Below are positions 31,455 through 38,467 of a stretch of DNA of 64,000 nucleotides, piece after piece. Position 1 is the stretch's first letter. Every line of letters starts with the position of its first letter. Both the position numbers and the translations under genes were made by a program. Origin of the DNA: Clostridiales bacterium. Its GTDB lineage: Bacteria > Bacillota > Clostridia > Lachnospirales > Lachnospiraceae. The notes under the pieces are model-generated. The model was not told the origin of the DNA. It ran no database searches and saw only the letters and a program-made list of their open reading frames with translations. The DNA lies in assembly GCA_012519695.1 (NCBI GenBank), contig JAAYPT010000052.1, positions 19,256-83,255 on the forward strand, written 5' to 3'.

Positions 31455-32801
31455 ATGGAGCAGGAAAGAGAAGTAGACCAGGTACTTATGAATATTAGAA
31501 ATATGTCGGGAAGTATTACCACTGTCTCGCTAATTTCAGCTAGACTTAGTTTTCAATTATTAACATTTTTATTACGATTGGCAAAGAAAGGACTTGTAGC
31601 AGCGGGATTTTCAGATGAATTTAAAAATTTTATTGAGAAAACAGAAGGAAATTATACAGTTTATAATATTCCGCTAACCGCAGAACGTGTAGAAAAGCTA
31701 CAGGAGATAAATTCATTGGAGCTTCAGTTGCAAGATGCAAAAAATCCACTTGTAAAAGCAAAGCTAAGAAATGAAATAAAAGAATTATGGAAAGAGATAC
31801 CGGAAATAGAACAGATTGAAAAACTTGGAATCAACCATTGTGTATTACCTAAATTAAATGGTTCAGAACAGACAATTCAGGTGGCAATCGACAAGAAGGG
31901 AGATCAGATGTTTAAGAATTGGTTTCTAAATCATCTTACAGAGGGACTTTCTGGTGGAGAAAAAGGAATGGAAGAGTTGAAAGTTTTTACAGAAGGAAAC
32001 TATTCAATTTTCAATTTACCTTTTGAAGGTGACGAATTGAAACAAGCTCTTTCTGATTTTGAAATATTGAATTTGAATTACACAATCATGCCGGATTTAA
32101 AAGTGGGAGATGGAAATAGTCAACTTGCAATACCCAATGCAGATAGGGGAAAATTAGAGACATGGTTTACCATGTGGAGAGATAAGCAGATTCGAGAGGG
32201 AAAAGAACCGGAAGAAATAGGTCAGATGTACGCTATGGATCAGGAGTCTTATATGGCAACCGGTACAATGGAGGCGGAACAATATGTAGAAGGAGCAGAT
32301 CAGAAGTACAAAGTGGCTAATGCAGAATTTGAGGCACAGTCACAGGCAGTACCCTGGAAGGCAACAATGCAGAAAGAAAATTCTGAAGAATATGTGCAGC
32401 TTCTTCAGAATCAAAATTTTGAAAAAATTACTATTAATGAGGAAACCTTGGTTAAAAACATGGAAAAATCATCCAAAGCGGAAGAAATGAAACGAAATGG
32501 GTATTTTATTTCAAGAATACCAGGTACATATGGAGAAAAGCAGCAGACTCTAATTTTGCCTATAGATAAAGTGTTTACCACAGATGAGGGAAAAACGTAT
32601 GTTGCATTTCTACCTAAGAATGGAAAAAGCATGGTTGCAGATAATGCCGGAAATATCGTTCAAAAAGATTTTAGCACGGTGTATGAAGCCTACCAAAAGG
32701 TAGAACGCAATATGAAAAAAGTAGAACAGTTGCAAAAGGCAATATCACCTACAAAAGCGACTACTTTATCACAGACACCAAAGGTTCATTTGCCAAAATA
32801 A
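31455..32801 (+). CDS. Unknown protein upstream of VirD4, possibly PcfB/DUF3801-like
   Basis: 448 residues; ATG follows the previous stop directly. Residues ~1-45 (SGSITTVSLISARLSFQLLTFLLRLAKK) resemble the start of DUF3801/PcfB proteins, which lie immediately before the coupling protein in Firmicute elements and link relaxosome to VirD4. The rest has two related segments, EGNYTVYNIPLTAERVEKLQ (~64) and EGNYSIFNLPFEGDELKQAL (~183), each followed by HCVLPKL/YTIMPDL plus an N-G/D-G-N loop, so the protein contains an internal duplication of ~110 residues. The family call rests mainly on position. Confidence 0.5.
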   Translation: MEQEREVDQVLMNIRNMSGSITTVSLISARLSFQLLTFLLRLAKKGLVAAGFSDEFKNFIEKTEGNYTVYNIPLTAERVEKLQEINSLELQLQDAKNPLVKAKLRNEIKELWKEIPEIEQIEKLGINHCVLPKLNGSEQTIQVAIDKKGDQMFKNWFLNHLTEGLSGGEKGMEELKVFTEGNYSIFNLPFEGDELKQALSDFEILNLNYTIMPDLKVGDGNSQLAIPNADRGKLETWFTMWRDKQIREGKEPEEIGQMYAMDQESYMATGTMEAEQYVEGADQKYKVANAEFEAQSQAVPWKATMQKENSEEYVQLLQNQNFEKITINEETLVKNMEKSSKAEEMKRNGYFISRIPGTYGEKQQTLILPIDKVFTTDEGKTYVAFLPKNGKSMVADNAGNIVQKDFSTVYEAYQKVERNMKKVEQLQKAISPTKATTLSQTPKVHLPK

Positions 32802-32816
32802 AAGGGGGATAAAAGA

Positions 32817-35102
32817 ATGAATCAAAGGATGTATCAAAGAAGAAATACACCGTATGGTGTGTTCTTTTTTTTGTTATTAGTGTTTTTGATATTGGCATAT
32901 TTATTGTCTGGAGTATTTAAAATCAATGGAGCCTCTTTGGAAAATTGGGAGGAGTGTTTTATATATGTATGCTGCCATCCGTTTTCAAATTGGAATGATA
33001 AAACCGTAGCATGCCTTGGAATCGCATTTATCGCTTGGCTTGTGGTTATTAATTATATTCTGTATTATTACAGAAATTTTCAGTCAGCAATTGAACACGG
33101 TTCAGCGGATTGGTTAGAACCAGAAACAGCATGTCAGGAGCTGGCAGATAAAGAAGAAAAGTATAATAGAATACTAACACAAAACCTTAAGGTTAGCCTA
33201 AGAGGCAGTCTTTCCAATAACAATGCACTTGTAATAGGTAGTTCAGGAACTTTTAAAACCACATCTCTTATGCATCAGAATATGCTGCAGTTTGGCAGTT
33301 GCTATGTGTCACTGGATGTAAAAGGGGATACACAAAAAAAGCTGGGAAAAGCAATGGAGAAGGGAGGATATCTTGTTAAATCACTTAATCTAAAGGTTCC
33401 AGAAAAATCAGACCGTTATAATCCGTTTGTGTATATTGAGAGAGAGGATGATTTATTGCGTGTTGTTAAAGCGTTGCAAGATGCTTGTAGACCAAATAAG
33501 CAGGCTAGTATGGCTGATCCATTCTGGGATGATGGAGTAAGGCTTTATCTGCAAGCATTGTTTTATTATGCATGGCTTGATGCAAGAGAAAGTGGACATG
33601 TGGGAACTATGAATGACGTTGTGTTTTTATGTAATCAGGAAAATATTAAAACGATTGATCCAGTTACAGAAGAGGAAGTATCACAGCTACAAAAACTAAT
33701 GGACGCAAAGGCGCAGCGGTATGGAGTAGATTATCCTCCAGTAAGAGATTATCGAAAATTAAAAGAGGGGGCACTGGATACGGTACGTTCTATTACTATT
33801 ATGGTAAATGCGATGCTGGCAATTTGTGAAACCGGAGAGGTTAAGAGAATCTTTTCAGGAAATGATATAAATATCAGAGAATTAGGTACTGGAGTAGGTG
33901 GTGATCCAGAAAAGAAAATCGTACTGTTTTTAGTCATTCCGGATAACAATGATGTATACAATTTTATCATTTCCATGTTTTATACTCAAATGTTTGACAT
34001 TTTAATTCGTCTTTCTGATGATGAGTTAAAAGCACCGCTACCAGTACCGGTAGAAGTATGGATGGATGAATTTTATGCAGGTGCCAAGCCGGCAGATCCA
34101 GATGTACTTCTTGGAGTTGTTCGAAGTCGTAATATTAGCATGATTCCAATGCTTCAGTCTGTTTCTCAGATTAAGACATTATTTAAAGATGATAAGTGGG
34201 AGACAATCATGGACAATGTAGCAACAGTGATTTATTTAGGTTCAGGACCATTAGCAGAATCAACGCATAAGTTTATTAGTGAGGCATTAGGAACAGCAAC
34301 CATAGATTCCAGAAGTGATAACATTCACTTAGGAAGAAATGGAAATAGCGGTTTAAATTTTAATAGGGCAAAAAGAGAGCTGATGACACCGGATGAAGTA
34401 AAACGAATGCCGAATACAGAAGCTATCATCTTTCTGGAAAGTCATAAGCCGATTTATGACACGAAGGCAATTCCATTCGATAAGCCGGAGAGAGGATTTG
34501 TTGCATCAAAAGACTTAAAGCAGCGTTATAAGGAGGCACTTTCTCTGGGAGAGTATGATCATCCAGTTTATACAATATATGATCCGGAGCATTTTACTTA
34601 TATTACAGTGGAAAGAGAAAAAAAGCTGCAGGTATTAGAAGATGAAAAGGAAATACAAACATATCAAGAAGCGGCGAAAAGAGATCCAGATATTTACGTC
34701 TATAATATAGAAGAAAAAGACCTTCTGTATTTGAGCTGGGGACATCCGGAACGAACACAGGAAGAAGTAGAAAGTATGTTTAAAAATGCGATAAATGAAG
34801 AAAAGAAGAGAATGGAAGAAATTAAGGGGTTAGTTGTTTTGCAGGATGTAGAGGATTCTAATGTACCGAATTTCGGTACGCAGGATTTTGAAACAGATAA
34901 GTCCACATGGAACAAGGAAAGCACATTAAAGGAACTTTTGGCAGAACATTGGGAAGAACTGTCCCCTCCAGAGCAGGAGGAAATTTGTATTGGAATTGAT
35001 GAGGGACTTACAGAAGAACAGTTGCAGCAATTACTTTTGGCTTCCTTAGAAGAAATGAGTATTTTGCGTAGAGCGTATGTGTTGGAAAATAAAAAGGTAT
35101 AA
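32817..35102 (+). CDS. virD4: VirD4/TraG-type coupling protein
   Basis: 761 residues, AGGGGGAT upstream. It brings the relaxosome to the type IV channel. Two membrane segments at the N-terminus (VFFFLLLVFLILAYLLSGVF; CLGIAFIAWLVVINYILYYY) precede the ATPase. Walker A is GSSGTFKTT (~141-149), with Phe in place of the usual Gly before Lys; Walker B is VEVWMDEFYAG (~411-421). A C-terminal extension (~600-761) contains VPNFGT at ~683, encoded by the palindrome at 34863, and ends in helical segments similar to those in the protein at 30624. Confidence 0.9.
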   Translation: MNQRMYQRRNTPYGVFFFLLLVFLILAYLLSGVFKINGASLENWEECFIYVCCHPFSNWNDKTVACLGIAFIAWLVVINYILYYYRNFQSAIEHGSADWLEPETACQELADKEEKYNRILTQNLKVSLRGSLSNNNALVIGSSGTFKTTSLMHQNMLQFGSCYVSLDVKGDTQKKLGKAMEKGGYLVKSLNLKVPEKSDRYNPFVYIEREDDLLRVVKALQDACRPNKQASMADPFWDDGVRLYLQALFYYAWLDARESGHVGTMNDVVFLCNQENIKTIDPVTEEEVSQLQKLMDAKAQRYGVDYPPVRDYRKLKEGALDTVRSITIMVNAMLAICETGEVKRIFSGNDINIRELGTGVGGDPEKKIVLFLVIPDNNDVYNFIISMFYTQMFDILIRLSDDELKAPLPVPVEVWMDEFYAGAKPADPDVLLGVVRSRNISMIPMLQSVSQIKTLFKDDKWETIMDNVATVIYLGSGPLAESTHKFISEALGTATIDSRSDNIHLGRNGNSGLNFNRAKRELMTPDEVKRMPNTEAIIFLESHKPIYDTKAIPFDKPERGFVASKDLKQRYKEALSLGEYDHPVYTIYDPEHFTYITVEREKKLQVLEDEKEIQTYQEAAKRDPDIYVYNIEEKDLLYLSWGHPERTQEEVESMFKNAINEEKKRMEEIKGLVVLQDVEDSNVPNFGTQDFETDKSTWNKESTLKELLAEHWEELSPPEQEEICIGIDEGLTEEQLQQLLLASLEEMSILRRAYVLENKKV
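34863..34879. repeat. 17-bp palindrome inside virD4
   Basis: GTACCGAATTTCGGTAC, encoding V-P-N-F-G-T in the C-terminal extension of the coupling protein. It is the last copy seen in the window. Confidence 0.75.
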
Positions 35103-35126
35103 ATGAAATATTGAGGAGAATAATAT

Positions 35127-35825
35127 ATGTTTGATATGACCATAAAAACGGAGGAAATGACAAAAGAAATTTTAAATATGAAACTCATAGATTTAATGTG
35201 TAAACATGTGCTCAGAAGAAACAATGCAAATGTTGCCGAAAAAGTATTGAGATTTGCCACTGAGTATTGTAAGTATCCTTATTGTCTGTGGGGCATACAT
35301 GACGGGCATGAGAATGATTTAAATTATCACATTAATAGAATTCATAAAATGGAATTGGATAATTTCTCAATGCCAATTAGAATTGTAAAATGCAAATGCC
35401 AATTTAGTGACAAAGAATACTACTGGGCGGACAACTTGCACTTCACAGTTAAAGCAATAAGAAAACATGGTAAAAAAGCAACTTTAGAAAACGTAGATTT
35501 CTATATTGTTGATATAACAGATTTGTCAAATGTAAAATTGATAGATTACAATAGATCAATAAGAGAAAATTTTCGTGAGATAAGCAATATTGTTCAATGT
35601 GCTTATGATAGATATGCCTGGTCCAACAATAGTGAACTTATTGAACTAGAGTATACTGTCAAAGATTTCTTAAATGATAACCCTGAACTATATACTTGTT
35701 TTAATACAAACATAGGGTTAATCAATGAAGGGGATTCAATACCAACGATAATTGAAAAAGCACAAGCATTTAATTCATTATATAATATAAGTAAATGTAA
35801 GAACAACTCCGAGACCTATAACTGA
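35127..35825 (+). CDS. Unknown protein, weak ParB-like signature
   Basis: 232 residues, TGAGGAGAATAAT a short way upstream. No membrane segments. The middle (~75-130: INRIHKMELDNFSMPIRIV, then YYWADNLHFTVKAIRKHGK and VDFYIVDITDL) resembles ParB/Srx-type folds in the order of a conserved polar loop and a W-x-D-N-x-H motif, but this is only an impression. It is the last gene on the element side before gene-free DNA with hairpins, so it could be element cargo near the right end. Codon use and AT content match the element. Confidence 0.45.
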   Translation: MFDMTIKTEEMTKEILNMKLIDLMCKHVLRRNNANVAEKVLRFATEYCKYPYCLWGIHDGHENDLNYHINRIHKMELDNFSMPIRIVKCKCQFSDKEYYWADNLHFTVKAIRKHGKKATLENVDFYIVDITDLSNVKLIDYNRSIRENFREISNIVQCAYDRYAWSNNSELIELEYTVKDFLNDNPELYTCFNTNIGLINEGDSIPTIIEKAQAFNSLYNISKCKNNSETYN

Positions 35826-35925
35826 TGATTTTTTTATCTTATTTGATTTTGAAAGAAAATTCAAAAGTATCGAAAATTGAGTGTCAATAGCTTGTGTAAT
35901 ATGATCTGGGTATAAAAAATTTGTG

Positions 35926-35962
35926 ATAACCAGCTGATAATCGTAAACATTCAGCTGGTTAT
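35926..35962. repeat. 11-bp inverted repeat in gene-free DNA
   Basis: ATAACCAGCTG and CAGCTGGTTAT are perfect inverted repeats separated by 15 bases. No T-tract follows, so it is not a standard terminator. It stands ~100 bases after the last element-like gene; the surrounding stretch 35826-36233 holds no gene. Confidence 0.5.
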
Positions 35963-36050
35963 TTGGCTTAAAGATTGACAACTAATGCGAATGTACTTCT
36001 TTCCTTAAAGAAAATAATGTTCGGATACAGCACCGAATCCCTCATTTAAG

Positions 36051-36078
36051 AAGATAAGCATTTGCTTATCTTTTTTTT
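36051..36078 (+). terminator. Intrinsic terminator
   Basis: AAGATAAGC-ATTT-GCTTATCTT followed by TTTTTT. No gene lies close upstream on the + strand, so it may close a short RNA or the element's last transcript. Confidence 0.7.
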
Positions 36079-36233
36079 GTGCAATATAAATTATATTTTA
36101 AATAAGAAGTAATAGTGAAAAAGATAAAAAAATAAAAAGTTTAAAAATTTAAAACCTAATAGAAAAACGTATCGTCATATAAGTGAAAACAAAAATACAA
36201 ACCGATGTTATATCGGAGAAAGAAGGATACGTT

Positions 36234-36662
36234 ATGGAAAAGAAGAATTTATATGAAGAACCGGTATTTAATGATTATGCATATGCAATGAATGTAAAAT
36301 CAAGTGCAGAAGAAAGATTGCAGGCAGTGAACAGTGTATGGAACTTGGCTATTATTGGAAGTATTTGCGGAGTAATAGGACTACCTACAGGAGTTCTTTT
36401 ATTACCGGCATTTGTGTTGGCATGTATCTGCTATCGTAAGATTGGTGGTTTCTCCGTAGCAGCAAGATGGTCATGGAACTTCGCTAAATTTGGCTGGTTT
36501 GTAGTCCCATATTTCCCAATTAATTTAGGAATTGGCGTGGCATGTTTCTTTGTGGGACTGTATAGTTTATTTTTCCTTCCGTTTTTTGTAGCAAGACATT
36601 TAAAAAAACAGGCAGAAAAAGACTTAGAAGCTGCCGAGGAATATGTCAGATTTTGTAAATAA
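36234..36662 (+). CDS. Small polytopic membrane protein
   Basis: 142 residues from ATG 36234 (AGAAGGAT upstream; in-frame GTG 36183 is less likely). Residues 1-30 are acidic and soluble (EEPVFNDYAYAMNVKSSAEER). Three hydrophobic stretches follow (NLAIIGSICGVIGLPTGVLLLPAFVLACICY, WFVVPYFPINLGIGVACFF, YSLFFLPFFVARHL) and a charged tail. No family is recognised. A CGTC motif at ~36174 with AAC 17 bases upstream resembles an ECF sigma promoter, which would suit control by the sigma factor encoded next door (weak). Confidence 0.6.
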   Translation: MEKKNLYEEPVFNDYAYAMNVKSSAEERLQAVNSVWNLAIIGSICGVIGLPTGVLLLPAFVLACICYRKIGGFSVAARWSWNFAKFGWFVVPYFPINLGIGVACFFVGLYSLFFLPFFVARHLKKQAEKDLEAAEEYVRFCK

Positions 36663-36667
36663 AAGCA

Positions 36668-36697
36668 TTGTCATATAAAAAACAAGGTTGTTATAAT
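36668..36697 (+). promoter_or_regulatory. Promoter of the sigma factor operon
   Basis: TTGTCA (36668-36673), 18-base spacer, TATAAT (36692-36697), upstream of the small gene at 36718 and the sigma factor at 36855. Confidence 0.6.
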
Positions 36698-36717
36698 AAG
36701 GAAAGAGGGACGTTAAA

Positions 36718-36843
36718 ATGAGAGAAATAAAGTCCTTTCAAGTTGCGGTAAGAAGTGAAATGAAAAGTACAAAGTTATCACCTGAAAAGGCGAGGCGACT
36801 TTGGAAGAAGATTATGATGCGGTTAAGAAAACAGAGGCAATAA
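36718..36843 (+). CDS. 41-residue basic peptide before the sigma factor
   Basis: ATG 36718 after AAAGAGGGACGTT; stop TAA 36841-36843. The peptide is helical and strongly basic (SEMKSTKLSPEKARRLWKKIMMRLRKQRQ). Its stop codon overlaps the AAAGGAG that serves the sigma gene at 36855, so it may set sigma translation. No family known. Confidence 0.4.
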   Translation: MREIKSFQVAVRSEMKSTKLSPEKARRLWKKIMMRLRKQRQ

Positions 36844-36854
36844 AGGAGAGCGTT

Positions 36855-38327
36855 ATGGACATAAGAGAAGCAGTAGGATTGGCGAAAGAGGGAAAAGAGG
36901 AAGGATTTCAATATTTATATCAGGAAACTTACCAAAAGAGTTACTATGTAGCATTAAAATATATGAAGCAGGAAGATGCGGCATTAGATGTATTGCAGGA
37001 TGCCTATGTGAAAGCATTTAAAAATATGGAACAGTTACAGGATGCGGAAAAGTTTCCGGCATGGTTTGCAAGAGTGGTTGCAACTACAGCATTAGATGAA
37101 TTAAAGAAGAAAAAAGTGATTTTGTTTTCACAAATGGAAACAGAAGAAGACTTCGCCATTGAAGATTCCTTTGAGGATGACAGAATTGATAGTCAGCCGG
37201 AATTGTCTTATGACCAGGCAGAAACCTCTCGGTTAGTGAAAGAGATGATTGATACACTGTCGGACGAGCAACGTATGTGTATCATGATGTTTTATGTAGA
37301 AGAACTGAGTGTGAGGGAAATAGCGCAGACACTGGGGGTATCAGAAAATACGGTAAAAAGTCGTCTGAATTACGGACGAAAAAATATCAAAGAAAAGGTA
37401 TTAGAATTAGAGAAGAAGGGTACAAAATTATATGCAATTGCTCCAATTCCATTCTTCTTATATTTATTACGTCAGGATTCTCTTGCAGCACCGGCAACAC
37501 AGATACCATTAAGTACCATATTAGAGTCACAATCGGTTAGCGTAGGTAAAGGAGTAGCTGTAAAGGCAGGTAAAGCAGTAGGAACATTTACCGTAAAAAA
37601 AGCGGTCATAGGAGCAGTTATAGGAGTAGCGGTTTGTGGTGGTGCAGTTACTATGATTTTTAATACAAAAGCGCAGAATAAAGAGGAACAGAAAACGGTA
37701 AGTGAGGCGCAAACGGAAGAGAAGACAGAAGAGAAAAAGAAAGTACCGGAGCAAGAAAGAAAAGAAGTTGTAGAAGAACGGGAAGTAGAGACAGCGGAGG
37801 AAGAACCGGTAAGTGATAACTGGAAAGCAGCATATAGTGCCTTTGCGGATAATTCACAGGAACAGGGAAATGGTTATGCTATATTGGAGGTAGAAGGAAG
37901 TAAAACACCGATTATGGTTGTAGTACCTAACCAGTATCAGATGCTAGATATGGATGCACAAAGTAAAGGGGAAACACCGGAAGATATGGTTAACATGCCA
38001 ATACTAAGCCCCCTTTCCTTGGAACTTTATTGTTATGATGAGCAGAGTGCAGAGGTAAAGCAGATTACCAATCCAGACGGTACGCAGGTGGAAAAGGAAG
38101 CTGAGTTTACATATCTTCCAAAGAAAAAATTAGTGGTAATAGATTTAAGTAATGTCACAGGAAACAATGCACAACCGCAAGCGTATGCTATTGATGTGGC
38201 GAATGGAACATTAAAAGCGGTTAATGCTAATACCGACCTAGTGACGGAGGATGGTATGAATAGGATAAATATATTTTATTTTCGTTACATACAAGAGGCG
38301 ATGGAAAATATTGGAGCGGGACAGTAA
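36855..38327 (+). CDS. ECF-type sigma factor fused to a membrane segment
   Basis: 490 residues from ATG 36855 (AAAGGAG upstream). Region 2 (~10-75: GFQYLYQETYQKSYYVALKY, LDVLQDAYVKAFKNMEQL) and region 4 (~125-185: IDTLSDEQRMCIMMFYVEELSVREIAQTLG, SENTVKSRLNYGRKNIK) are those of a sigma-70 ECF factor. After region 4 come a Thr/Ser-rich linker, one membrane segment (~250-270, AVIGAVIGVAVCGGAVTMIF), a long Glu/Lys stalk and a folded domain of ~170 residues that would lie outside the cell. ECF factors normally meet a separate anti-sigma; here sensor and sigma seem to be in one chain. Release by proteolysis is an inference. Confidence 0.85.
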   Translation: MDIREAVGLAKEGKEEGFQYLYQETYQKSYYVALKYMKQEDAALDVLQDAYVKAFKNMEQLQDAEKFPAWFARVVATTALDELKKKKVILFSQMETEEDFAIEDSFEDDRIDSQPELSYDQAETSRLVKEMIDTLSDEQRMCIMMFYVEELSVREIAQTLGVSENTVKSRLNYGRKNIKEKVLELEKKGTKLYAIAPIPFFLYLLRQDSLAAPATQIPLSTILESQSVSVGKGVAVKAGKAVGTFTVKKAVIGAVIGVAVCGGAVTMIFNTKAQNKEEQKTVSEAQTEEKTEEKKKVPEQERKEVVEEREVETAEEEPVSDNWKAAYSAFADNSQEQGNGYAILEVEGSKTPIMVVVPNQYQMLDMDAQSKGETPEDMVNMPILSPLSLELYCYDEQSAEVKQITNPDGTQVEKEAEFTYLPKKKLVVIDLSNVTGNNAQPQAYAIDVANGTLKAVNANTDLVTEDGMNRINIFYFRYIQEAMENIGAGQ

Positions 38328-38360
38328 GGTTAATATAAGAAAATATTAAAATAAATTTAA

Positions 38361-38389
38361 TTGAAAATATAATCGTCAGGCACTATAAT
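38361..38389 (+). promoter_or_regulatory. Promoter of the P-type ATPase gene
   Basis: TTGAAA (38361-38366), 17-base spacer, TATAAT (38384-38389), about 78 bases before the GTG start. Confidence 0.6.
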
Positions 38390-38467
38390 TATAATATCTT
38401 GTAAGAAAATGGAAATGCTTATTATAAGGAAGAATATAATACAAACATAAGAATGGCGGTGGAATAA

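Noticed and set aside
30920..31522. 200-residue minus-strand open frame with VPNFGT/VPDFGT peptides
   Set aside because: It is antisense to the gene at 30624-31454. The peptides appear only because the palindrome reads the same on both strands, and there is no ribosome binding site or family match.
34700..35260. 186-residue minus-strand open frame across the virD4 end
   Set aside because: Antisense to virD4 and the 35127 gene, serine/cysteine-rich as expected for the reverse of A-rich coding DNA.
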